Shown piece after piece: positions 26,307-34,356 of a stretch of DNA of 56,657 bases. The stretch is from Sphaerimonospora thailandensis (GTDB lineage Bacteria > Actinomycetota > Actinomycetes > Streptosporangiales > Streptosporangiaceae), in assembly GCF_016863115.1 (NCBI RefSeq), contig NZ_BOOG01000049.1, forward strand, positions 1 through 56,657. The letters are read 5' to 3'. Position 1 is the stretch's first letter. Each line of letters starts with the position of its first letter. The position numbers and the translations under genes are program-made. Under the pieces are notes generated by a model, which was given only the letters and a program-made list of their open reading frames with translations, was not told the DNA's origin and ran no database searches.

Positions 26307-27058
26307 GGCGATCCCGCCGGCCGCTGGCCGGGGAATATCTTGGCGAAGGGGTCTTCTTCCTTACCTTTCTTCAGCATGTCGATGCTCGCGGAGAGCACCT
26401 GCAGGAGTTCCCTGAACGCCAGTCCGGCCAGCACGTGGTTGCGACCGGGGGCGAGAGACGCCAGGACCTCGGTGGCCCCGGGCGGCAGGTCGCCCACCCC
26501 GAGCGCGTAGAGCAGGTAGCGCTTCTCCTCGCGGTCCGCGGCCAGCTCGGGAAGGATCTCGCGCCAGGAGGATGTCACGTGTCCGTCCGGTCCGGTGGGC
26601 GCGCCATCGGTCGCCAGGAAGATCAATGGACGGTAGTACTGCAGACCGTTGGCACGCAGGCTCTCCTTGTATCTGCGCACATGACTGATGGCCAGTCGGA
26701 GCGCCTCGATCATCGGCGTCACTCCGCCCGCGGTCAGCTTGGGCGCCGTGAATCTTTCGCCGGGAACGAACGGAGATTCCGTACTGTTCGAGGGTATGGC
26801 CTGCTGCCCCCGCCAGGCGCGGACGCCCTCCGCACCGAAGGTGACGAGCGCGACGTCCACGGCGGAGCTAAGCTGCAGATCATTGTTCAGGATCCTGCTC
26901 CATCCCGTGAGCTCCGTGTTGAGAGCCTCGATCGGCTCGCCCTGCATCGAAGACGATGTGTCCAGGCACAGCACCACCGGCAGACGCTGCGCCGTGCCGC
27001 CGTCGCTGAAATCGATGGGTGAGATGGAGTACGGAACATCTTGAGGGACATATGACAA
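26303..27058 (-). CDS. vWA domain protein (TerY-like) of first triad
   Basis: 251 residues. MIDAS motif LCLDTSSSMQG (Asp33, Ser35, Ser37), Thr in LTAGGVTPM, Asp in FLATDGAPTGP: a complete metal-ion-dependent adhesion site. It has a short N-terminal extension before the domain and a charged C-terminal tail ending in a Pro-rich stretch. TTG start at 27058 with GGAG 6 nt upstream; no better start codon is in frame. It begins 15 bp after the NfeD-like lipoprotein stop and overlaps the PP2C gene by 4 nt. Confidence 0.88.
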   Translation of the reverse strand: MSYVPQDVPYSISPIDFSDGGTAQRLPVVLCLDTSSSMQGEPIEALNTELTGWSRILNNDLQLSSAVDVALVTFGAEGVRAWRGQQAIPSNSTESPFVPGERFTAPKLTAGGVTPMIEALRLAISHVRRYKESLRANGLQYYRPLIFLATDGAPTGPDGHVTSSWREILPELAADREEKRYLLYALGVGDLPPGATEVLASLAPGRNHVLAGLAFRELLQVLSASIDMLKKGKEEDPFAKIFPGQRPAGSP

Positions 27059-27073
27059 GGGAGACTCCGAAAA

Positions 27074-28177
27074 CTACCTGGTGGCGATGAGAAGATGGCC
27101 GTCGGTGGAACTGAGGCGGACCTGCCGGCCGATATCCGGCCGATCACCTGCGCCACGCCACACCGCGCGTCGCAGCACGCCGTCCACTTCCACATAGCCC
27201 TCTGGATCTAGATCCGTTCGGACGATCCCGGTTCCATCGGGCAGCGGACCACGTTTGATGATCGGCCGCGGTCGGGGCCGCGGTCGGAGCCGCGGTGATG
27301 GCGGCTGCGGGGGAGTTGGACGGCCCCTCGTCGACCTGGAAGTACCGGTTGCAGGTCCGGTGGCATGGGGGTTAGGCCTGGCCTTCAGGGATCGACCGCT
27401 CGTGTGGGGCGGACGCTCGCTGCTGCGCCGGTGCACGAAGAGGAGAGCGATGATGACCGTGGCCGAGAGGCCGCCGAATATGAATGGCCATGTGGCGGAG
27501 TCGGGTGAGATGAGGTTTCCAGGGTCGGCAGCCTTCAACTCGGCGAGGCTCTTGCTCTTCGCCCTTTCTCCGAGCCTGGCGGCGATCCCCTGATCAAGGG
27601 GGGTCAGCGTCGCATCCGGCACCGCGAAGCGGACCCGTGCGAGGAGCAGGAGCAGCGTCCCTCCGGTGCCCGACTCCCCCGGCTGGGCGAGCGAGACGAC
27701 GAGTTGGCCGCGGTCAGCCGGAGATACAGCGGGTTGGCCGGCCTCCTGCTCGTCAAGCTTGACCAGCTTGTTCAGCTTGACCAGCAGCTTGTCTAGATCG
27801 CCCTTCTTGTCCTGCTTGACTAGCTTTTTCAGCTCGGCTAGAAGCTTGTCCAGCTCATCCTGCCGGTTGGCCGTCTCACCTGTCTGAGATTTTCCTTGGT
27901 TCTCGGGGGCCTGCTTGTTCGGCCGGGCGATTTCTGTGAGCTTGGCGATGTCGTCGATGTACTTGACGTCTATGTCGGAGGCCAGGTCGGTATGGCCTGC
28001 CACGACGACGGACACGGGTCCCGGTGATTTCAGCCGTTGATCGATCGTAGCCAGATCTTCGTTGCGTACAGTGCCCGACAAGATCATAGGGGCGTTCTTC
28101 TCAATGGCTGGATCCGGAGAGCAGCCGAGGCTGGACGCGGCCACGACCAGCAGGAGAAGAGGAAGGAGGCGCCTCAT
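27074..28177 (-). CDS. Lipoprotein with coiled coil, TM helix and NfeD-like domain
   Basis: 367 residues, first gene of the signalling operon. Lipoprotein signal MRRLLPLLLL with lipobox SSLGC (Cys19). The exported part includes a Lys/Leu/Asp-rich heptad region (about 105-145, with DKLLAELKKLV and DKLLVKLNKLV). One membrane helix (about 230-249), then an Arg/Pro-rich stretch and a C-terminal β-rich domain (GYVEVDGVLRRAVWRG, IGRQVRLSS) with the spacing of NfeD OB-folds, which would be cytoplasmic. GGAGG lies 11 nt before the ATG. It links the extracytoplasmic side to the vWA/PP2C/kinase proteins; a sensing role is inference. Confidence 0.72.
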   Translation of the reverse strand: MRRLLPLLLLVVAASSLGCSPDPAIEKNAPMILSGTVRNEDLATIDQRLKSPGPVSVVVAGHTDLASDIDVKYIDDIAKLTEIARPNKQAPENQGKSQTGETANRQDELDKLLAELKKLVKQDKKGDLDKLLVKLNKLVKLDEQEAGQPAVSPADRGQLVVSLAQPGESGTGGTLLLLLARVRFAVPDATLTPLDQGIAARLGERAKSKSLAELKAADPGNLISPDSATWPFIFGGLSATVIIALLFVHRRSSERPPHTSGRSLKARPNPHATGPATGTSRSTRGRPTPPQPPSPRLRPRPRPRPIIKRGPLPDGTGIVRTDLDPEGYVEVDGVLRRAVWRGAGDRPDIGRQVRLSSTDGHLLIATR

Positions 28178-28697
28178 CGAGTTCCGGGCCTCCGAGAGCA
28201 GGCGGGGAAGGCCTCAGGGCTCTGATGGGTCATATCTCCGCGGAAGGAACCGAACGGTTTCCCTGACCTGGTGATGTGGTTCACCATCTCTTGCCGTCTC
28301 CCCCTGTTCTCCCTGCCCGGTGTCTCAGCTCACAAGGTCGCGCAGAGACCGTCCGAAGGGGAGGGGTTGCCCGGGTCCTGGCGGGATGGCAACAGGCAAC
28401 ACCCGGTGGCAACGCGCAGCGGCGCCGACCCGTGTGCCGGGTGCTGCTTGTCCGCGGGCGTCACCACAGCCTTCTGCCTCGTGCTCGGGCATCTGTGGAA
28501 CACCATCGACGGCGTCCGCCCCCCTGACGTGAGGTGCCCGAGTTGGCTGGAGACTGCCGACACTGGGAGCTTGGAGCCATGCCCGCACAGCGGAAACACC
28601 CCAAGAGCCAGTGCCATCAAGGTGGTCTTCGATCTGCGTCAGGAAACCGACGAGAAGACCGGGGCGATCGCCTTCATAGTCACCCAGAAGATCAGAA
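28178..28697. other. Non-coding stretch upstream of the signalling operon
   Basis: About 520 bp between the lipoprotein start and the terminator of tRNA-Ala. I see no convincing coding frame, no insertion sequence and no duplicated tRNA end. It probably holds the promoter of the minus-strand operon, but no clear -35/-10 pair stands out. Confidence 0.5.
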
Positions 28698-28724
28698 GGC
28701 CGGTCCCGCTGGGCGGGACCGGCC
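28698..28724 (-). terminator. Hairpin downstream of tRNA-Ala
   Basis: A perfect 12-bp stem GGCCGGTCCCGC (28698-28709) and GCGGGACCGGCC (28713-28724) with a 3-nt loop, just beyond the encoded CCA end of the minus-strand tRNA. The T tract is weak. Confidence 0.8.
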
Positions 28725-28734
28725 TCTGTCGTGG

Positions 28735-28808
28735 TGGAGCTATGGGGATTTGAACCCCAGACCCCTTCGATGCGAACGAAGTGCGCTACCGGACTGCGCT
28801 ATAGCCCC
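28735..28808 (-). tRNA. tRNA-Ala (anticodon CGC)
   Basis: The minus strand folds as a cloverleaf: acceptor GGGGCTA paired with TAGCTCC, including the alanine identity pair G3-U70; anticodon arm CTTCG-TTCGCAT-CGAAG giving anticodon CGC; T arm with GGTTCAAATCC. CCA is encoded immediately after the discriminator A (28732-28734). A terminator hairpin follows. Confidence 0.95.
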
Positions 28809-28858
28809 AACGACCTCGACCAGATTAGCAAACTCTGCGGGCTTCTCGCGCCATCGAA

Positions 28859-29551
28859 TCAGCCTCCGACCGCGCGGCGTCCTTCGGCGTACTGGTCGAA
28901 GACCTTGACCTGCCTGCGCGCCTCGAACTTGATGATCTCCGCCTCCCGGGCCATGGCCCGCCGCCGCTCCCGCTGCCTGCGCAGGTGCGCCGCCCGCGCG
29001 GCGGCGGCCCGCTCCCGCTGCTCCCGCTGCTCCCGATCGGCCTGTACGGCGACACGCAGGATTGTGAGGTAGCCCACGAGCAGGACGCCGGACGGCGCCA
29101 CCCCCCACCAGGGCATCACCCGGGCGGCCGCCGTGACCACGGAGGCCAGGACGAGCAGAACGCTCCACAGCAGCCGCCTGCGGCGGCGGGCGAGGATGCG
29201 GGCTCTCCGTCTGCCGGTGTTCGACCGTACCGTCACGGAGTCGGCAGCGGGATCCGCGGTCGCGTCCGGTCCTTCCGGTGTCGCGGCCTCGTCAGGCGTA
29301 GGGGCATCGGCGGCTTCGCCCGATGTTCCCGCCTCCTGTCCGGATCGCTCGGCCGGCGGCTCCACAACAGTGTCGGCCTCACCATCGCCGTCGGTCTCGC
29401 CGTCGGTCTCGCCGTCGGCCCCGGTCTCGCCGTCGGTGAGCTGATCGTCGAAGACGTCCTCGTCGATGGGCCGGTCCCGGCGCAACCACATGGGCAGCAG
29501 GACGCTCAACCACATGACGACGATGGCGAAGTAGAGGAGGGCGCTACCCAT
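28859..29551 (-). CDS. sepX: Divisome membrane protein SepX/GlpR
   Basis: 230 residues. N-terminal membrane helix MGSALLYFAIVVMWLSVLLP followed by RRD; a long acidic repeat-rich region (DGETGADGETDGETDGDGE); then an Arg-rich RRRARILARRRRR, two hydrophobic segments (about 130-170) and a basic C-terminal helix ending in KVFDQYAEGRRAVGG. This layout and the neighbourhood (GNAT, mog, moaC, glp, galU) identify the actinobacterial SepX/GlpR family, which recruits Glp/FtsZ to septa in Streptomyces and corynebacteria. Start ATG 29551 has GGAGG 7 nt upstream. Confidence 0.88.
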   Translation of the reverse strand: MGSALLYFAIVVMWLSVLLPMWLRRDRPIDEDVFDDQLTDGETGADGETDGETDGDGEADTVVEPPAERSGQEAGTSGEAADAPTPDEAATPEGPDATADPAADSVTVRSNTGRRRARILARRRRRLLWSVLLVLASVVTAAARVMPWWGVAPSGVLLVGYLTILRVAVQADREQREQRERAAAARAAHLRRQRERRRAMAREAEIIKFEARRQVKVFDQYAEGRRAVGG

Positions 29552-29572
29552 GCGACCACCTCCGGACATGCT

Positions 29573-29610
29573 GAACACTGCCGGGGACCTGTGTCGGCGG
29601 CGCAGTGTTC
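29573..29610. promoter_or_regulatory. Inverted repeat upstream of sepX
   Basis: GAACACTG (29573-29580) and CAGTGTTC (29603-29610) are perfect 8-bp arms 22 nt apart, beginning 22 bp before the sepX start. It may be an operator or a leader hairpin. The left arm belongs to a TGAACACTGCCGG sequence also seen upstream of the ruc homologue (36098-36110). Confidence 0.4.
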
Positions 29611-29745
29611 ACGTCACGCACGGTAGAGCTGTCTGTCACTGATTGACGAGCATTCAGTCCGGTGTGTCGCGAGATCGTCAAAGCCCTTTGTGTAATTCGA
29701 TCCCGTGCACCGCCCCATCCCCGGCCGGACAACCGCGGGTGTACG

Positions 29746-30390
29746 TCAACCGGGGCTGGACTCGCTCCGCCGGGCGGACGACTCGTTCGTCGTCCGGCGC
29801 CACTGGGCGAGCAGTCCGCGCGGCGCGTCCTCCACGGTCAGCGCGTAGCAGATGTGGTCACGCCACGCGCCGTCGATATGGAGCTGACGCCTGCGGACGC
29901 CCTCCTCCCGGAATCCGAGCTTCTCCACGACTCTGCGACTGGCGTGGTTCTCCGGCCGGATGTTCGCCTCGAGACGGTGTAAACCGGTGGTGAAGAAGCA
30001 GTGGTCGACCGCCATGGCCAGAGCGGTCGGGATGATGCCCCGTCCGGCGAGCGCGCCGTCGATCCAGTACCCCACCTGGGCCGAACGCGCCGAACCCCAG
30101 GCGACCGCTCCGACGGTGAGCTGACCCGCGAACCTTCCCTCGTACGTCACGACCCACGGCATGGCGAGCCCCTGCCTGGCCTCACGGCGGAGCGCGCCCA
30201 CCATCGAGACGTACGGCCCGAGCCCGGTGCGGAACAGCGGGGTCTCGGGGTTGCTCGGCTCCCAGGGGCGCAGCCACTCGGCATTGCGCAGGCGGGTGTC
30301 CCGCCAGTCACGGACGTCACGAAGGCGCAGCGGGCGGAGCCCCACGGGCCCCTCCACCAGGGTCGCCGGCCAGCCGCGAAGTCGATCCAT
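29746..30390 (-). CDS. GNAT family N-acetyltransferase (RimJ-like)
   Basis: 214 residues. GLRPLRLRDVRDW, then WLRPWEPSNPE (typical of RimJ-type enzymes), the acetyl-CoA segment VGYWIDGALAGRGIIPTALA and HRLEANIRPENHASRRVVEK with LGFREEGVRR. It corresponds in position to Mycobacterium Rv0995, annotated as a ribosomal-protein alanine acetyltransferase; substrate assignment is by analogy. It lies between mog and sepX on the minus strand. Confidence 0.9.
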   Translation of the reverse strand: MDRLRGWPATLVEGPVGLRPLRLRDVRDWRDTRLRNAEWLRPWEPSNPETPLFRTGLGPYVSMVGALRREARQGLAMPWVVTYEGRFAGQLTVGAVAWGSARSAQVGYWIDGALAGRGIIPTALAMAVDHCFFTTGLHRLEANIRPENHASRRVVEKLGFREEGVRRRQLHIDGAWRDHICYALTVEDAPRGLLAQWRRTTNESSARRSESSPG

Positions 30391-30531
30391 CAGTCAATCA
30401 TCCACCGAAGGACGGTCAATGCGCCATGCGGGGGGCGGCGTGCCGCGAAGGATATCGGGGGCGGAGCCAGGGCGCGGATATCGAGATCGATGAGCGAATC
30501 CTCGGCCGCGGCAACGGGCGGGGGTGGCGGG

Positions 30532-31020
30532 TTACGGGGTGGGGCGGCGCGGGTGGTCTCCGCCGCGGATCTGGTCGATGACGTGGCCGAGGATCGGGCC
30601 CAGCACGGCCATGCCGTCGCGTACGCCGCCCGAGGAGCCGGGAAGGTTGACGATCAGCGTGCTGCCGGCCTGGCCGGCGAGGCCGCGCGAGAGGATCGAC
30701 GTCGGCACCCGATCCCGGTTGGCCAGCCGTACGGCTTCCGCTATGCCGGGGATCTCGCGGCCGATGACGCGGCGGGTCATCTCGGGGGTCAGGTCCTGCG
30801 GGGTGACCCCGGTGCCGCCGGTCGTCACGATGACGTCGTATCCCTCGGCCACGCCTTCGCGCATCGCCGCCTCCACCGGGTCTCCGTCGGGCACCACTCG
30901 CGGTCCGTCCACCACGTCACAGCCCGCCTCGGCCAGCAGCGACGCCAGCAGCGGGCCCGATTTGTCCTCGTAAATTCCGGCCGCCGCCCGGTTCGACACC
31001 GTGACCACCAAAGCACGCAC
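30532..31020 (-). CDS. mog: Molybdopterin adenylyltransferase family protein
   Basis: 162 residues, MogA/MoaB family. RALVVTVSNRAAAGIYEDKS, VVTTGGTGVTPQDLTPEMTR and STLIVNLPGSSGGVRDGMAV are the family's conserved blocks, including the TGGTG motif that binds molybdopterin. It adenylates molybdopterin before metal insertion. GTG start at 31020 with GAGGGGAG about 9 nt upstream. It follows moaC by 76 bp. Confidence 0.94.
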   Translation of the reverse strand: MRALVVTVSNRAAAGIYEDKSGPLLASLLAEAGCDVVDGPRVVPDGDPVEAAMREGVAEGYDVIVTTGGTGVTPQDLTPEMTRRVIGREIPGIAEAVRLANRDRVPTSILSRGLAGQAGSTLIVNLPGSSGGVRDGMAVLGPILGHVIDQIRGGDHPRRPTP

Positions 31021-31081
31021 GGCCGCGCTCCCCTCTTCCAAGTTGCCGCGAACCGTCCCGGCTCGTCCGGCTCCGCTCAGA

Positions 31082-31101
31082 TCAGCTCAGCTCAGCTCAG
31101 C
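31082..31101. repeat. Pentanucleotide tandem repeat at moaC stop
   Basis: Four perfect copies of TCAGC (GCTGA on the coding strand) cover the moaC stop codon and the bases after it, so each repeat unit supplies a TGA in one of the frames. Confidence 0.8.
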
Positions 31102-31588
31102 CCGCGTCGGGGCGGGTCCACCGGCCGGTCTTGCCGCCGGTCTTCTCCTCGACTTTGACGTCGGTGATGACGGCGCCGGGATCGACGGCCTTGATCATGT
31201 CGATCAGGGCGAGCCCGGCGACCGCGACGGCCGTCAGGGCCTCCATCTCGACCCCGGTCCGGTCGGCCGTCTTCACTCTCGCGCTGATCTCCACCCCGGC
31301 ATCGACGATCGTGAGCTCCACCTTCACGCCGTGCAACGCGATCGGATGGCAGAGCGGCACCAGGTCGGGGGTGCGCTTGGCCCCCATGATCCCGGCGATC
31401 CTGGCCACGCCGAGCGCGTCCCCCTTCGGGACGTCTCCGGAGCGCAGCACCGCGACGGCCTCCGGCGCGAGCAGGACGCGCCCGGTCGCGGTCGCCGTAC
31501 GGGCGCCGACGTCCTTCTCGGAGACGTCGACCATGCGGGCCGCCCCGGACTCGTCGATGTGCGTGAGACTCCCGATGTCACTGCTCAT
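31097..31588 (-). CDS. moaC: Cyclic pyranopterin monophosphate synthase
   Basis: 163 residues. MoaC converts 3',8-cyclo-GTP to cPMP in molybdenum cofactor synthesis. Motifs LTHIDESGAARMVDVSEKD, ARIAGIMGAKRTPDLVPLCH (substrate pocket) and TGVEMEALTAVAVAGLALID are all present at normal length. ATG 31588 overlaps the glp stop by 4 nt (ATGA), and GGAGGTGATC, a full anti-Shine-Dalgarno match, sits inside the end of glp, so expression is coupled yet efficient. Confidence 0.97.
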   Translation of the reverse strand: MSSDIGSLTHIDESGAARMVDVSEKDVGARTATATGRVLLAPEAVAVLRSGDVPKGDALGVARIAGIMGAKRTPDLVPLCHPIALHGVKVELTIVDAGVEISARVKTADRTGVEMEALTAVAVAGLALIDMIKAVDPGAVITDVKVEEKTGGKTGRWTRPDAG

Positions 31589-32772
31589 AGCTGGATCACC
31601 TCCACCTCGGCCCCTTGGGGCAGTTCGGTCACGTCCTCTGGAAGCACGATCAGAGCGTTGGCGCTCGCCAGCGCGGCGAGCTGATGGGAACCCTGCCCGT
31701 GCACGGGGGCGACCACGCCGCCGGACAGCACCGCGCGCAGGAAGGACCGCTTGCCCGCGGGCGACCGCAGCGGCGCGGTCGTGGCCGCCCGCACGGTCGG
31801 CGGCGGTCCCGTCGGCAGCCCCTGCATGGCCAGCAGCGCCGGCTTGACGAACAGCACGAACGACACGAACGACGAGACCGGGTTGCCGGGCAGCGTGAAG
31901 ATCGGCACCGCGTCCGGGCCGACCAGCCCGAAGCCCTGCGGCATGCCCGGCTGCATGGCGACCTTCTCGAAGGCGACCTTGCCCAGCGGCGCGAGGGCCT
32001 CCTTGACCGGCTCGTAGGCCCCCATCGAGACCCCGCCACTGGTGATCACGGCGTCGGCCCGCAGCAGTTGGGTGTCGAGCGCCTCCAGGAACTCCCTCGG
32101 GTCGTCGGTCACCGCCCCGGCCCGGAAGCCCTCTCCCCCGGCCTGCCGTACGGCGGCGGCGAGCATGAAGCTGTTGGACTCCCAGATCTGCCCGGCGCCG
32201 AGCGGCGTGCCGGGCTCGGCCAGCTCCGCGCCGGTCGACAGCACCACCACCCGGGGCCGGGGCCGTACGGTGACCCGGCGGCGGCCGACCCCGGCGAGGA
32301 TGCCGACCTGGGCGGGGCCGACGCGGGTGCCCGCGCGGAGCACGAGGTCGCCGGCCTCCACGTCCTCGCCCGCCCGCCTGATCGCGTTGCCGAACGGCGC
32401 CGGCCTGCTGATCGTGACGCGGGCGGTGCCGCCGTCGGTCCACTCGACCGGTACGACGGCGTCCGCGCCGGCCGGCACGGGCGCGCCGGTCATGATGCGG
32501 GCGGCCAGCCCCGGCCCGACGGCGTGCACCCCGCCGTCGCCGGCCGCCACGTCCTCGATCACCGGCAGCATGACCGGAGTGGCGGCCACGTCCTCGGCCC
32601 GTACGGCATAGCCGTCCATCGCCGAGTTGTCGAACGGCGGGAGCGGCATGGGCGAGGCCACGTCCTCGGCGAGCACGGTGCCGAGGGCGTTCTCGATGTC
32701 GACCTCCATCGGGGCCAGGGGCCGGACGGCCGCGAGGATGTCGGCGAGATGCCGGTCGACGGCTTTCATCAT
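31585..32772 (-). CDS. glp: Gephyrin-like molybdotransferase (Glp/MoeA)
   Basis: 395 residues, MoeA fold: ENALGTVLAEDV, PPFDNSAMDGYA, IMTGAPVPAGADAVVPVE, the molybdopterin-binding VLSTGAEL, TSGGVSMGAYE and FTLPGNPVSS, ending with MoeA domain 4. MoeA inserts molybdate; the copy linked to galU and sepX/glpR is the one called Glp, shown in corynebacteria to act with GlpR in cell division. Context here (sepX four genes downstream) fits Glp, but a cofactor role remains possible since mog and moaC are adjacent. Confidence 0.92.
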   Translation of the reverse strand: MMKAVDRHLADILAAVRPLAPMEVDIENALGTVLAEDVASPMPLPPFDNSAMDGYAVRAEDVAATPVMLPVIEDVAAGDGGVHAVGPGLAARIMTGAPVPAGADAVVPVEWTDGGTARVTISRPAPFGNAIRRAGEDVEAGDLVLRAGTRVGPAQVGILAGVGRRRVTVRPRPRVVVLSTGAELAEPGTPLGAGQIWESNSFMLAAAVRQAGGEGFRAGAVTDDPREFLEALDTQLLRADAVITSGGVSMGAYEPVKEALAPLGKVAFEKVAMQPGMPQGFGLVGPDAVPIFTLPGNPVSSFVSFVLFVKPALLAMQGLPTGPPPTVRAATTAPLRSPAGKRSFLRAVLSGGVVAPVHGQGSHQLAALASANALIVLPEDVTELPQGAEVEVIQL

Positions 32773-32814
32773 GATCCCGCTTTCGTTATGACTGGGCTTC
32801 GCTATCCGTCATCA

Positions 32815-33717
32815 TCACTTCACGCTGTCGAGGAACTCCCGCAACCAGGGCAGGAACTCGGGCGCGAGATCGTCACGGTCGGCGGCGAACTGCACGACCG
32901 TGCGGAGGTAGTCGAGCTTGTTGCCGGTGTCGTAGCGACGGCCGCGGAACAGCACACCGTGCACCGGGCCGCCCTCGTCGGGACCGCGGGCGGCCAGCGT
33001 GCGCAGGGCGTCGGTGAGCTGGATCTCGCCGCCGCGCCCCGGCGGGGTGTTCTCGAGCACCTCGAACACGGTGGGGTCGATCACGTACCGTCCGATGATC
33101 GCCCAGTTGGAGGGCGCCTCGTCGGCCGGGGGCTTCTCCACGAGGTCGGTGACGCGGACCACGTCGTCCTGGTCGGTCGGCACGATCGCGGCCGCGCCGT
33201 ACTGGGAGATCTGCTCGCGCGGGACCTCCATCAGCGCGATGACGCTGCCGCCGTATGTGGCGCGGACCTCGATCATGCGCTTGAGCAGCGGGTCGCGCGG
33301 ATCGATGAGGTCGTCGCCGAGCAGGCAGGCGAACGGCTCATGGCCGACGTGCTGCTTGGCGCACAGCACGGCGTGGCCGAGCCCCTTCGGCTCGCCCTGC
33401 CGCACGTAGTGCATGATGGCGAGGTCGACCGTCTCCTGAACCTGCGAGAGCCGCTCCTCGTCGCCCTTGGCGCGAAGCGCGTCCTCAAGCTCGTACGCTA
33501 CGTCGAAATGATCCTCGATCGACCGCTTGTTGCGGCCGGTCACCATCAGGACGTCGAGCAGGCCGGCGGACACCGCCTCCTCCACGACGTACTGGATGGC
33601 CGGTTTGTCGACGATCGGCAGCATCTCTTTGGGGGTCGCCTTGGTCGCGGGCAGGAAGCGGGTGCCGAGACCCGCGGCGGGCACCACGGCTTTGGTCACG
33701 GGGTCGAAGTCAGCCAT
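32815..33717 (-). CDS. galU: UTP-glucose-1-phosphate uridylyltransferase
   Basis: 300 residues. Nucleotidyltransferase signature VVPAAGLGTRFLPATKATPK, EMLPIVDKPAIQYVVEEA, LLGDDLIDP, YGAAAIVPT, VEKPP and the catalytic-loop IIGRYVIDP are intact. Makes UDP-glucose for envelope polysaccharides and trehalose. First gene of the galU-glp-moaC run; divergent from 5-FCL across 24 bp. Confidence 0.97.
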   Translation of the reverse strand: MADFDPVTKAVVPAAGLGTRFLPATKATPKEMLPIVDKPAIQYVVEEAVSAGLLDVLMVTGRNKRSIEDHFDVAYELEDALRAKGDEERLSQVQETVDLAIMHYVRQGEPKGLGHAVLCAKQHVGHEPFACLLGDDLIDPRDPLLKRMIEVRATYGGSVIALMEVPREQISQYGAAAIVPTDQDDVVRVTDLVEKPPADEAPSNWAIIGRYVIDPTVFEVLENTPPGRGGEIQLTDALRTLAARGPDEGGPVHGVLFRGRRYDTGNKLDYLRTVVQFAADRDDLAPEFLPWLREFLDSVK

Positions 33718-33741
33718 GTCTGAACACTAACGGAGCAGGCT

Positions 33742-34317
33742 ATGGACAAGATGAACCTGCGTCGGCTGATCCTGGGCGGCAGAGCCGGGCTGGATCCGGC
33801 GACGCTGCGGGAGTCGTCGGCGGCGACGCGCGAGATCCTGCTCGATCAGCCGTGGGTGCAGATGGCCGGGCTGGTGGCGTGCTACTGGTCGATCGGGACC
33901 GAGCCGTCGACCCACGGGCTGGTCCTCGCCCTGTGGAAGCACGGCGCGACCGTGATCCTTCCGGTGCAGCTGCCGGACGGCGACCTCGACTGGGCCGTTT
34001 ACGACGGGCCGGACTCCCTCGCCCCCGGGCCGTCTGGGATCATGGAGCCGGTGGACACGCGGCGCGGGGTCGACGCCATCCGTACCGCGGCCCTGGTCCT
34101 CGTGCCCGCCCTCGCCGTGGACCGCACGACAGGCGTACGGCTCGGCCGGGGCCGGGGGTGCTACGACCGGGCCCTGGCGCGTGTCGGGCCGAATGTGCCG
34201 ACGGTGGCGCTGCTGCACGAGGGCGAGCTCCTCGACGGCGTACCGGCGGAGCCGCACGACCAGCGCGTGCGTTTCGCGGCTCTGCCCAGTGGAATCGCTC
34301 AGCCGGCAACGCGATGA
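33742..34317 (+). CDS. 5-formyltetrahydrofolate cyclo-ligase
   Basis: 191 residues. ATP-dependent conversion of 5-formyl-THF to 5,10-methenyl-THF. N-terminal RRLILGGRAGLD, the folate/ATP region YWSIGTEPSTHGLV, VLVPALAVDRTTGVRLGRGR followed by GCYDRAL, and HDQRVRF are characteristic. GGAG lies 6 nt upstream of the ATG. The divergent galU and downstream ruc-type gene match the Rv0991c-Rv0993 order. Confidence 0.93.
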   Translation: MDKMNLRRLILGGRAGLDPATLRESSAATREILLDQPWVQMAGLVACYWSIGTEPSTHGLVLALWKHGATVILPVQLPDGDLDWAVYDGPDSLAPGPSGIMEPVDTRRGVDAIRTAALVLVPALAVDRTTGVRLGRGRGCYDRALARVGPNVPTVALLHEGELLDGVPAEPHDQRVRFAALPSGIAQPATR

Positions 34318-34356
34318 CCCCCGGGGACGCGTCGCGGCGATGAATACGGGAGGCGG

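Noticed and set aside
21444-28177. Considered whether the triad operon is a tellurite-resistance locus proper
   Set aside because: No TerB, TerC, TerD or TerZ gene is present; only the TerY-P-like signalling part is seen, so tellurite resistance should not be annotated.
28271-28753. Plus-strand frame of about 160 codons upstream of tRNA-Ala
   Set aside because: Runs into the antisense of the tRNA, no ribosome binding site, no recognisable domain.
31615-33723. A 700-codon open frame on the plus strand across glp and galU
   Set aside because: Antisense to two well-identified genes; composition is His/Arg/Gly/Asp-rich with no family resemblance.
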